Below are positions 44,815 through 56,290 of a DNA stretch of 64,000 nt, one piece after another. Position 1 is the stretch's first letter; each line of letters starts with the position of its first letter. The notes under the pieces were generated by a model. It ran no database searches, had not been told where the DNA came from, and saw only the letters and a list, made by a program, of their open reading frames with translations. The stretch comes from Paracentrotus lividus. Its lineage: Eukaryota; Echinodermata; Echinoidea; Camarodonta; Echinidae. The stretch covers positions 44,117,481-44,181,480 of the forward strand of contig CALNVZ010002974.1 of the NCBI GenBank assembly GCA_940671915.1. Direction: 5' to 3'. The translations under genes were made by a program, and so were the position numbers.

Positions 44815-45115
44815 AGTTCTACACAATACTCCACTATAGAGCTTTCACAAACCATCGTCATGTCAACACATTAAAAACATCATATTGACTGACCTGGGCG
44901 ATAAAATTTCTATCGACTGAATAAAGTTTACCACATATGATTTTTGTTGTACAAGTAATTGGTAGCAACTATAAACTGCATCTACACAATGCACCACTGT
45001 AGAGTTTTCACAAACCATTGCCATCTCAACACATGAACAACATCATATTCACTGACCTAGGCGATCCCTCTCAATAGAATTTACCAAAAATAATTTTTGT
45101 TGTACAAGTAATTTT
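44815..45115. repeat. Tandem duplication, ~165-bp unit x 2
   Basis: tttcacaaaccat.gccat.tcaacaca and tttttgttgtacaagtaatt recur at a distance of about 165 bp (near 44842 and 45007). Confidence 0.8.
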
Positions 45116-45424
45116 GTAGAAATAAAACTCACCACATACACAATGAAGACTACATGTATTCCCACACTATCAAAAACAGACCAACCAGGAAGAATATATA
45201 CCTCAAGTTCTTTGTCTCTAGAATAGAATGGCAATGTTGTCTACAATGCATACATCATTCGGTAACACAATAGCAGCTTCTGCTCCCACCACAGTAAAGG
45301 TTAAATCCATTATGCACACTCAAGTACAAGTGCAGGGTGCAATAGTCTAGCGATGCCAGACTCTAGTTGTATTCAAAATCCCCAAGCATCAAGAGACAGC
45401 GACTTAGGCATTTTTTTTCTTTAA

Positions 45425-45726
45425 AGACGGGGAATCTTCAGCTTCCATGGGTAATTTGACACCAGGGATGTTTACCCAGTAACAGGTGTCATCCCTCACC
45501 TGACCACTGCAAGACCTTAGTAATGCCTTGTTTATTCCACCCATCCCTCCATCTGGTAAAGTCATTAAATCTCAGTTTCCCTGGCCGATCATACCCGGGG
45601 TGGGACAGATTGTTTTGCTGTGGTCCAGAAATTTAGCTTCAAGGTGGTTATTTCAAGTGCTTTTCAACGAGTCTGGGATCAGCAAATTTTGATCCACTCC
45701 CCATGAAAGCTGAAGATTCCCCGTCT
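45425..45726. mobile_element. TTAA-flanked inverted-end element, 302 bp
   Basis: TTAA at 45421-45424 and 45727-45730. Inner ends AGACGGGGAATCTTCAGCTT on both sides in inverted orientation. Confidence 0.85.
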
Positions 45727-46061
45727 TTAACCTTACCGACCGACCCTAGTAAAACCTTTAATTTTTTAAATTGAAATTTGACCAAAAAAATAAATAACAT
45801 ATGCAAACCCGCCCTAGCTCTGGTAAGATCTGAAACAGCAGATCTACATTTATACCAAAGACAATTTGAGAGACTGCAGGGAATTGTTACACAGGCATAG
45901 CCACACATAGATATGATCTTTTTCAGAAAATCAGATAATCATCAGTAAATCGTGTATTAAACTTCTAGTGTGCATCAATATGCAGAGGGGCCAATCACCC
46001 AAATTTGCACTCTTTGTTTACATGTACATGTATGGCCTATGTTTCACTCCAGTATATTAAT

Positions 46062-46198
46062 GCGGAGCCTTTTTTCAGCAAACATGTACAAAAATGCAAA
46101 AATGACCGTAGATTGTGATTTTTAGCCTGTTCGCCCCCCCCCCCCCCCCCCACGTTCGGCTCAGCCCCTCCACTATCAAAAACGCTCAGCGGCCCCTG
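46062..46198. repeat. Dispersed repeat ('cagcccctccact' type), copy 2
   Basis: Same ordered words as 6390-6528, with a C tract at 46135-46151 in the middle. Confidence 0.5.
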
Positions 46199-46694
46199 TA
46201 ATGTAAACCAATAGTCTTTCAATATTGCTGAAAAGTAGAAAGAGATACCATGGTAATCATAATCACAGAGGTCAAAGGGACTGGTTAGTAGACTAATCAA
46301 TGCACTCGAACTCAAAGAAATGAATGCACACACAATCACCAGGTCGAACTTAAATTCTAAGCATGGTCATTATTTTGAGTTAATCTTTATTTTTCATTAT
46401 CAATACTTATTGACCAATGGATTCCAGATAAAGTTTAAAGGAGTTGACAATAGCTGTACCCAAGTTGTTTTTGAGGTGTATGTATGCTTCAATGAGCAAT
46501 CTACAGGGATGTGCATTTAGACGTAGGTCAAATTATCTTCTGTAAAAGATCATCAATACTGCCACACACACACAAAAAAAAAACAAAGGAAAAGGTGCAA
46601 GTTTATTTCCAACTTTAAAGTAAACAAACATTTTTGATATTCAACACTCAATAGCCTAATTAACTTTATAGTATAGATATAGTGAATGCCATGA

Positions 46695-46814
46695 GGGGCA
46701 ATAGTTGTTTCTAAAGCTCGAGGGGGCCTTCCATCCAGCTATGACCCCGAGGCTTGCCGAGGGGTCATAGCTGGATGGAAGGCCCCCGAGAGCCTTTAGA
46801 AACAACTATGCCCC
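46695..46814. repeat. Near-perfect 120-bp palindrome (hairpin)
   Basis: The left arm is 46695-46748 and the right arm 46761-46814, nearly exact reverse complements (54 bases each) around the 12-base loop gaggcttgccga. The arms contain ggccttccatccagctatga. A diverged further arm occurs at about 46904-46965 (ggggtcatagtaggatggaa). Confidence 0.9.
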
Positions 46815-46965
46815 GAATATTAAGGCAGTCACTATATATTTTATATAACGAAGAAAATCTCTGACATGTTATGTTTTTCTCCGGTCATACGTCCATTTAG
46901 CTGAGGGGTCATAGTAGGATGGAAGGCCCCCCAGTCGAGGCTTTAAAAACAACTACAGTGTATGC

Positions 46966-48485
46966 CTAGCATACTGAACAAAACAAAAACAAAAACATGA
47001 ATCAATGAAAGGTTCTGATACTTACCAAATATAATAAATACATTGTAGTCTATACATTTCAAAATCCGTCACAACGGTGTCTGCGCTCGCACAAAACACG
47101 GATTGACTGCCGTTGAAAAAATGACTATTGAAAACGACTATTGAACGATGACTATTGAACGCTCAGCCTCCCTGGCCAGCCCTGGCTAAAACTATGACCA
47201 GACTTTTGACCAATCAGAGGACAGGATTATTCAACATTCTTAGCATGAGTTATATAATACATAATATACAATCATAAAGAGTCTCCAAACATGTACTAAA
47301 AATTCAATATTGTTCAATTCACACATAGACAGATCCTCCTAAATAAACCTTTTAGAGCACCACCAAAATTGTTACGCAGCTAAATTTTATAATAATACAC
47401 GTCCATGCATACACCTATTTTGAAAGATCTTCAAGAATTTTGGCCAGTACTGCATGCAAGTATACATGACAGCAGCAGTGTTACATTGCTGAATAGTACC
47501 AGGGTAAGCCAAAAATTGTAACAGTGACAACTGGTGTAACTTAATTTTAACACAGGCATGAAATAATTAACCATTTTACAGAATAATTTGGAAGAGAGTG
47601 CCTAATCTGGAAGCAGCAGTTCAGATCAATGGAAGTGACATTGATTCAATGAAGTGTTACTGTACCCTAACCCAACACACTTGTCGGCACCCTATTTCAA
47701 GACGACATCTGGTGATTTGTAGTAATCGATGACTCACAACTTTCTATTCCACAGGGTTCTTACTCAATGTCAGATCTGAACCTGATTGCCTAAGTCCTGC
47801 TTTACTAGTTTGCTAACTCCATTTACTCTTCTCTATTTGAATTTCCATATATTTATTGATTCATCTTTCCAAAGAAAGACACATTTCTTGCATCAATTGC
47901 AATATTCTCAACATGTTGTTTGATCTTTACCTGACTGACAAACTCCTTTTTTTACAGACCTACTGTAGTTTGCCACAAACTCTACTCTAGATACAAATTT
48001 TGATAGGCTGATAGTTAATGTTATTTGATACATGTCCACTTTATTTGAATTTCAATTTAATGTTTCATCTTCCGAAGAGATTCACATTAATTACATTGTT
48101 TTTATCACAGCAATATTTGATAATCTGGGGGGGGGGGGTTCACAAAGAGTTAAAGTGGACTTACAGAAATGCGTAAATGCTATTGATGCGCAAAATTATA
48201 GGATTCAATCTCACTGGTACTAGACTACATACACCAAATAATGCAATCCCTTGAGCTTGATCTAACCCAGGTGGTAGATCATTGTGTTACATAATATACA
48301 ACTAGGAATTGAAATGTGACTTTGAATCATACTTGTATCTTTGTGAATCACCCCGGGTAAAAGATATTGGTAGTCCATTGTATCTTAATGAAATGTCAAA
48401 CAAACTTGTTAAAAAGCAATGAAAAATATCCTGATAAATGCCCTAAAATAATAATTGCCAATTGATCTAAACCCACTTTGGCAAA
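46966..48485. other. Intergenic, nothing recognised
   Basis: A short cgactattgaacgatgactattgaacg direct repeat lies at about 47128-47162. A G tract lies at 48128-48137. Confidence 0.4.
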
Positions 48486-48825
48486 TGCCCATTTGGTCTC
48501 ATCCCAGATGGTCTAATTCCATTTTGTCTACAACCAGTTTGTCTCATTACCTTTTGGTCTTATTGCCTCTGTAGATTTATCATTTTGTCCAATTTCCATT
48601 TTGTCTAATATCCACTTAGTCTAACACCACTTGGTTGATTCCTATAACAAACTGGTAATAGACCAAACACTCATTTGGCTCACTTTGGCTATTAGATGAA
48701 TTGACAAGTGTGGGCGAATTGTTAGCAGGCCAAATGGGTTCAGCCCATGTGGTATTAGGCAATCAGAGAATTGGAACTACCGGTACTACATATCATAATG
48801 TTAGACCAAGTGAATATAAACTAAA
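48486..48825. repeat. Dispersed repeat with 'ttttgtctaat / tagacca' words, copy 2
   Basis: Related to 5868-6262 with the same order of words, shorter and more diverged on the right. Confidence 0.55.
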
Positions 48826-48925
48826 TATTACAAGTCTACTACTAGTACAGTATTAACACATGTGTTGAGCTCTGTTCCAACTGATCTGCAATTACTGTAA
48901 CATACTCATTCCCTACCACAGTTGC

Positions 48926-49145
48926 CCCATGTGACCTGTGGCCCTTAACCTTTGACCTGTATTCTCAAAAATCTAAACAGATTGTCTTCTTATCATGCTT
49001 AATTATGGTCATACATAATATCATCATGGCATTTTTAAGATGCAATAACAAGGCAAATACCTGTAATTTCATATGTTGATATTTAACCTACATTCTTTCA
49101 AATCTAATCAGATCATGGCGATAGATACTATTGCCATGTTCGAGG
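48926..49145. repeat. TGACCT-rich repeat, diverged copy
   Basis: atgtgacctgtggcccttaacctttgacctg and ctaatcagatcatgg..gatagatact match the unit at 37195-38135. Confidence 0.6.
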
Positions 49146-49461
49146 TTTATTTCTCACAACTTTCTTTAAAAATAATGTGATAATAGATAAGTGGGACACA
49201 GATGACATTCAACAAAACAAACACACAAAATCAAAATTAAAAAAAAAAAAGACTCGTAATAATTGGTTTTTAGTCTATTTATGATGGTAATAATATCAAA
49301 TCCTGATCTGCAAGCTGAGGAGTGTTTCAAATTTTAAAGTTTCTATTTTGATCCAGTAATTAGGATAGACTGTATTCACATTAAAAAAAAAAGAATTGTG
49401 ATTATTGGACTATTAACTTTGAGGAGATTAATGTTTTTAGGTTTTTTTTTCGTTTCATTAA

Positions 49462-50765
49462 CTCTTTATGTGCCACGTTCGCAGAATTGCACGTACGTAG
49501 GGGTGCCGTGTTCGCAATTTTGCACAATAGCACACGAGTCAATTAGACATTCATATTACCGCTCGTAGCGGGCAGCAATTATTCGCGCTACGCATTGTTT
49601 ACCTTATATACAATTCGCGCTTTCGGATAAACTACTTTTCGTCATGGTGTTACATTTGAAATAACAGCGTATTTAGCGTTTTTCGGTGGACTTTTTTTAC
49701 TCTTGTTATCTCTCTACTTTATTCTCTCCTCACCTCCGTCTCTCTCTTGCTCTCTCTCTCTCTCTCTCTCAGTGTTTCCTGCGTAATATCTATTCCATTC
49801 ATTGTATATTCCACTCATCAATAAACCTCAATATAAAATAAATTGAAAACTATGAGATATACATGTAGTTTATAATTCAAAATTTATTATCTAATCGAAT
49901 ACATTTTGATTCTCGTTCTTCAAATACTTCTTCAAATGAGTGCAGCAAAATGCATGATGAAAGTGAGGATATTGAGTTTCAAGTCCTCATATACTTGTAC
50001 ATCTGATATTACAGTAAACTGTACTTGTATAATGTATACATACAGTGTGGAAAGAACAAAAATCAATCAAGTTCTTCATTACAAATGCAACAAAAGAAGA
50101 AGAAGATGTATCCCTCTGATGTTCCTTTCACTTCCCGCTAAGCAGGATATCGACAATGACCAGGAAGAGGGTAATTTCAATTGGGAGATCACCCCCATTG
50201 TCAATGGTAGATGACCAGGGAGGTAGATTTCTATGGGGGAGATTACCCCCATTGTCAGGAGTGGCCGCCGCGGCAGGCGTAGGGGGGTCGATGGGAGGGA
50301 TTACCCCGTTGTCAGAGTGACTGAGAGGGGCGCTTTGATCTTTCTTTTATTTGAACTTTTTTTCTCCAATAAGCTATAGCCTAAGTATATTATTATAAGT
50401 ATGGGAGTATGATATACCAAAAGAAAGCTTTGAAGTCCAGCTTTTAAATGCTATTTGTTTGAGAGTATGTCTTCATTGGTAAAAAAAGACATTTCTGAGG
50501 AATAAAAAGTTGTCATAAATATAAAAAATCAAACAACATATATCTATGATTATTATGCAAATGATAATTGACAATTCAACGAGTGTGGCATCACCAAAAC
50601 GGAAATTTCATACTCTACAACTTTGCTACGCAATATTTTTTGCTAGGTTCAAGCAGTAAAAAGTTATATAGCACGTTAGTTCAGCAGACTTTATAAAGAT
50701 CGGCCTGGAATGCGCCTCCCTGAATAATGTGGCACAGGCCGGTTTTTCAAGTGGCGCATAAAGAG
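49462..50765. mobile_element. TTAA-flanked inverted-end element, 1304 bp
   Basis: TTAA at 49458-49461 and 50766-50769. Ends CTCTTTATGTGCCAC and (reverse complement) CTCTTTATGCGCCAC. Inside are a (CT)n tract (about 49740-49770) and three ~55-bp GC-rich units with ga(t/c)(t/c)accccc.ttgtca near 50190, 50245 and 50305. The longest frame (102 codons, 49906-50214) has no transposase character. Confidence 0.85.
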
Positions 50766-50769
50766 TTAA

Positions 50770-51530
50770 TTAAAGTAGCCTTAATAACTTTATTGAGGTG
50801 GAAATTTTTGTGAAAATGAACTCGCAAAAGGCGCTAATCCGTTGGAAAAAATAGGGGAGACTATTAACATGTGAAAGTAGAAGTAGATCTACATCAGACT
50901 AGAGCCACTCATAGGATGATGTCATTACTTAGTATTGACCTCGTAGTGAAAGTGGGACTATGGGTGGCAGGTTTTGCATCTTGGTCCATTGGTTTTTGCC
51001 CAAGGTGTTTCTGCTACTTTTTGCAACAGATATCGACTCAAATTTGAAGCCATCCTACAATGTATGTAGTTACAGTTATCAGAGAATAGGTTTCCAATAA
51101 ATTTGATTTCACTCTCATGAAAAAAAAAGCAGTTGCTATTTTTTCCTAATGACTAAAAATCCTATGTGATCACGTTAGTCTTCACACTAAAATCTCACCA
51201 CCGTCCCGACATGGCTTTGCTGCTAGTGTGACTAGAGCCAGTAGACCCCGGGCCATGCAATGAATAACTTTCTAGTTTTTGACTTGCGTGACCCGCCTCT
51301 GAAAATATTCAATTCTTTTTATAACAAAGTATGAAGGCAGATGAAACATAACACAATAAGATTTGACAACTCGGGATGTCCAAAAGTTTACTGTTATTTT
51401 ATAAATTGATATTTTGAAGATTATTTTCGAGTAATCCAATGTTTATGCAGAGGCCAGTAAATTATGTGGGAATGTTTTATTGTTGAACGTTAAGAACACA
51501 AATGCCAATTATTGTAATACCATGGACAGG
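50770..51530. other. Intergenic, nothing recognised
   Basis: No coding, no clear repeats. Confidence 0.35.
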
Positions 51531-51660
51531 GCTTGCGCTTAACTTTTTTTTGCGATGGCCAGCAGGGCCACTTGGGCATGAGATCTGGGTGGCCAAATGG
51601 ATTTTCGGGTGGCCAAATTTTCATGATTTCAATTTTTGCACGAGGCCAATTGGCATTGCA
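51531..51660. repeat. 'gcgatggccagcagggccac' type dispersed repeat fragment
   Basis: Several ggtggccaaat words recur. A related ggccaccgctaaac segment lies at about 52790-52865. Family unknown. Confidence 0.35.
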
Positions 51661-51764
51661 CAATAATGGACATGGATATTACATTACTAACATTATGTAT
51701 TTACATGTAACACTGTATACGCCGCACCCCCAAATTTGAACCCTTGCCCCCTCCCCCCCCCCCC

Positions 51765-52325
51765 CCTCCAAAAAAAAAAATATATATATATATATAATTT
51801 TTATATATATATATATATAGGCGAAATGAATGAAACAGATGACTCAAAACGTAGCTCTCAAATTCCTTTAATTCACAAGCTTTCGGACAGCATGGCCTTC
51901 GTCAGGCTACAAAATAAGACGAAACAAAATTTGACAAAACATGAGTGGTTGACAGGCAAAATCTGTTATATCAACAAAATTTAACAGATATTTGTTTTTT
52001 TTAATATAATCTGTTAAATAATAAGGTATATAATATATAATATGTGATACAATTCACTGCAAAAAAATAAAATATATATATATAGATATATATCTTACTA
52101 AAACGGGCCTTAAGGGGAACTGAGAAGAATAGCTTTATTCAGTCAGGATTCCCCTTAGCGACTTTCTATAGGCGAAAAATTCCCCTTAACGCCAATTCTA
52201 TAGGGTTAGGGATAGGGTTAGTTGGGGCGATATAAAAGGAGGAAACAAAGAAATTCGCCTTAAGGACGAAAATAGGAAGATATATATATATCTATATATA
52301 TATATATGTATATAAATAAATAAAT
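51765..52325. repeat. AT microsatellites around a Penelope-LTR-like segment
   Basis: (TA)n tracts occur at 51780-51820, 52073-52092 and 52279-52310. Between them, 51845-51925 on the - strand carries the CTGACGA...GAAAGCTTGTGAATTAAA word seen in Penelope-like retroelement LTRs. Confidence 0.5.
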
Positions 52326-55145
52326 AAAAATTTGAAAAAATGAAAAAAATAAAATAAAATAGACTAATTTAAAAAAAAAAAATTGATTTACAAAATAATT
52401 AAGAAATTCATTGAGAAATTAATGAAATTATTTCATTCTTAATAATTTAGTTTTTACATGACAAACAAAACAATTATCGCTGAGGTTAAGATTAAACAAA
52501 AGGAAAATACATTGGGACTTTGTAATATTTTCTAAACTACAAAGGGTCTGCATGATATGCAGCATAGAAAAGTCTTGTGCAATGCAGACACAGCACACCA
52601 TGCACACCAATCAATCATTCAGCCATTCAAAACTGTTATTATCAGAAGTTTGTTTGGTGATTTAGGACCTGTCTGAAACTGGTTTCTCAAAAAGGTTATC
52701 TAGGGGTAAGAGTTCTTTTGTGAGTGTCATATTTGATGCTGTATGACACACTCAACCTGGTGGTTTGTCCAAATATTTGGGTGGCCTGCCAGGCCAGCAG
52801 GTCAAAGGTTTCAGGTTGTCAGACAGCTGTTTCAGGTTGCCATTGGCACCGGGCCACCGCTAAACTGATGGAGGGAAAACATGTCTTCTCTCCTTCAAGG
52901 TGTCACCGAATAATGAGCATTGAAGCACATTGTACCAAACCCTTTTGTAATGCAGGCCACTGCGTTTCAGGGGATCGACTCAATAGAGCACATCATTCTT
53001 TTTGTAATTAAGAATGAACAAACTGTCTCTTACAATAATGGTTTCTCGGTCGAGAATTTTTCAAATTACATGGCTAAAAGACATGTACGATTGTACAGAT
53101 TTCATTATCAAGACTCAATAGCCTTATATTTTTGTCAGAAAGCAAACGAAAACAGATTTGACCACCCTTTTCAGAATCGAAATGTGACAGATTCAGTCCC
53201 GGTGGCAGACCCCAATTATATGCTCGTAAAGTCGTAAAAGCTTTTGAATTCGTAACGGCTACGGAAGCCGTGCGCTGAGTGTAGAGCAAAAATCGTCCAA
53301 AATTCACCTGCTTATATCTCTCTTTCTTGATCACCAAAGTTCATGATACTCTCAGAGAACTTAAAGAATGATAATATTAAGCACCATATCAAATATCATT
53401 GAAAATGGTTGTGTATTTTTGGAAATACGGGTATATTTCTGTTTTTCGAGAGAGGTTTCATTTTTTCCCGACACAAGTCTGGGACGAAATGAAAACGAAA
53501 ACAAAAGACATGATACTGTACAGTACACACCAGTCTCACTTCCTGCGCATTTTGGTGTTTGGGCAATCAGTAGTTTTGTCTAAATCTTCCTTCAAATGTT
53601 GAGTATTTCGCTGGAAAAACTCTGGAAACTGCATCTATCAACGACAAACCGCTCACTTGCGCATGCGCATTTCCGCACCTCACTTCCGGGTTTGCCGAAA
53701 AACACTCGCCAATATCCATGAGAAACCTGCTGCGGTGACCCTACTGCAAGTTTTAAGGACAGTAAACCACTATATTTTGTTATAATCCTCAATTATTTTT
53801 CCATGAATTAGTTCTATATTTGACATTTGTCATTTTCATTGCTCGATTTCAACGTTTTCTTGCCATTGACGGCTGGGAGAAGAGCGGAATATTTTTTCGT
53901 GGGGCTATACTATAGCAGTTAAAATATGCCTACATCACGAACCACAGTGTGTGGGACCACAATGTAACTTGATGGAGGGGGTTTTTTTAATGACTTTGAT
54001 ACGGATTTTTCCCGACATAACCGTGGGACAACATATTATGAAAAGATATTTCGTACAGTATTTCGATATGATATGCTTTGTATCATATCAAAGTTTCGTT
54101 CTTGGGCAATTTTAAGAAAGGTGAAAAATAATCAACTTTTTTACCGATTTCTGGGTTTTTTTCGGGGTGCTCCCGAAAAGGCCTATTTTTCACAATTTAT
54201 AACTGATTTCAACCATAATTAACATCATGAGAGAATAAAATGACTCTTTATTGTTAAATAGTCGTTGGATTTGTTTCATTTGGTGGCTTTAAAGGCAAGA
54301 TATCGCAATTCGCCCTAGACAAATTGTAGCGGTTTTTCCGTGCAAAACTTTGTTTTCTTTATGCAAATTAGGCAGACCCGGCGATAGGTTTCTCGGAGTT
54401 AATTGGGGTGTAACCCCGAGACTGGATTAGTGAAATGCTAGCTGTTTTGGTGGAAAAAACACAAATTATATTGCGATGGGTGTCGTCTGCTATAGAGTTA
54501 ATTGTCTGCTCCACGATTAAAGATAGATTAAATAGATCGCGCCCTCTCTGCTGAAAAAGTCAGAACAACGACGAGACCTTATTTCAAGCACGACCGTTAC
54601 AGAGAATACAGAGTCAGAAATTTATCAAGAAATTCCATCAATCTAAGGAAAGGGAATTCCATCAAATGTGAGTCGAAATGTCAGAGAACCAGATGATATT
54701 AAGTTTTACTGACAATTTTGATGATATTGAATTCGGAAGACGATGATTTTTAATTCATGAATTACATTGGCCTTCCTTGTCATTGACATTGGTCAGATTT
54801 GTACAGAATCAAGAATGGACACACAATTTTTCAATGTTTTGTTTCACATTTTAATAGATCCTGATGACAGTATAGTCCTCCCTCAATGGCTAGACTTCCT
54901 TTTGTACCAGCCACTAAAAGTGAAAAAAAAGTATGGATATGATGTATAATTGATTTTTAAGCACAAATAAATCGTTTTTAAGAATGTAGAATTTTTTCTA
55001 TTTTTAATAAATTATTTTAATATCTTCAAGTTTTGTTTTTTTCAAATAAAAAAAAAAATTTTTGAGGGGTTTAAAGCAATTTTTGAGACATATTTTTTTT
55101 TTTTTTTTTTTTATTAATTTTTAATAATTTTTTATTTATTTTTTT
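52326..55145. other. Intergenic; GC-richer islet near 53640-53740
   Basis: No exon is supported. The islet has gcgcatgcgc and acttccggg motifs. Two loosely related blocks (about 53455-53580 and 54005-54130) share tttttcccgaca, gtacagta and gggcaat words. 55080-55150 is T-rich. Confidence 0.4.
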
Positions 55146-55149
55146 TAAA

Positions 55150-56290
55150 ATTAATTCTGGTGTCTAGGGTTATCGCGATCCGGTGTCCTAGGGTTATCGT
55201 AACCCGGTGGTCTAGGGTTAGTGTTAGGGTCAGTGTAGGGCATATATTACAACTCGGTCTTAGGCATCGCGATCCGGTGTCCTAGGGTCATCGCGGCCCG
55301 GTGTCCTGGGGTCATCGCGACCCAGTGTCCTAGGGTCATCGCAATCCGGTGTCCTAGGTTCATCGCAACCCGGTGTCCTAGGGTCATCGCGACCCGGTGT
55401 CCTAGGGTCATCGCAACCCGTGTCCTAGGGTCATCGCAACCCGGTGTCCTAGGTCATCGCGATTCGGTTCGTCCTAGGGTTAGTGTTAGGGTCAGTGGGA
55501 GGCATATATTACAACTTGGTCTTAGGCATCGCTATCCGGTGTCCTAGGGTCATTGGCGATCCGGTGTCCTAGGGTCATCGCGATCCAGTGTCCTAGGGTC
55601 TCGCGCATCCGGTGTCTAGGGTCATCGCGACCCGGTGTCCTAGGGTCATTGCGACCCGGTGTCCTAGTCTAGGGTCATCACGACCCGGTGTCCTAGGGTC
55701 ATCGCGATCTGGTGTCCTAGGTTGTTTGTTAGGGTCAGTGGAGGGCATATATTACAACTTGGTCTTAGGCATCGCTATCCGGTGTCCTAGGTCATTGCGA
55801 TCCGGTTCCTAGGTCATTGCGATCCAGTGTCCTAGGGTCATCGCGATCCGGTGTCCTAGGGTCATCGCGACCCGGTGTCCTAGGGTCATTGCGACCCGGT
55901 GTCCTAGTCTAGGGTCATCACGACCCGGTGTCCTAGGGTCATCGCGATCCGGTGTCCTAGGGTTAGTGTTAGGGTCAGTGGAGGGCATAATATTACAACT
56001 TGGTCTTAGGCATCGCTATCCGGTGTCCTAGGGTCATTGCGATCCGGTGTCCTAGGGTCATCGCGATCCAGTGTCCTAATGGGTCATCGCGATCCGGGTG
56101 TCCTAGCGGTCATCGCGGATCCCAGTGTCCTAGGGTCATTGCGACCCACGCGGTGTCCTAGTCTAGGGTCATCGCGACCCGGTGTCGTAGGGTCATCGCG
56201 ACCCGGTGTCCTAGGGTCATCGCGACCCGGTGTCGTAGGGTCATTGCGATCCGGTGTCCTAGGGTCATCGCAACCCAGTATCAGTAGGCA
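55150..56290. repeat. GC-rich satellite, 24-bp unit with ~240-bp higher-order period
   Basis: The unit is GTCCTAGGGTCATCGCGACC plus CGGT. About every 240 bases a divergent block (gttagggtcagtggagggca, tattacaacttggtcttagg) recurs, near 55239, 55502, 55744 and 55984. A shared variant, gtcctagtctagggtcatca, occurs once per higher-order unit. Many one-base indels suggest noisy assembly. Confidence 0.95.

Noticed and set aside
49906..50214. 102-codon frame as a transposase fragment
   Set aside because: No recognisable catalytic motif or family resemblance; lies in a non-autonomous TTAA element.
54767..54949. 60-codon frame after the promoter-like islet
   Set aside because: Short, no splice signals of note and no recognisable domain.
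55150..56290. CRISPR-like array
   Set aside because: Units are contiguous with no unique spacers, and the genome is eukaryotic; it is a satellite.
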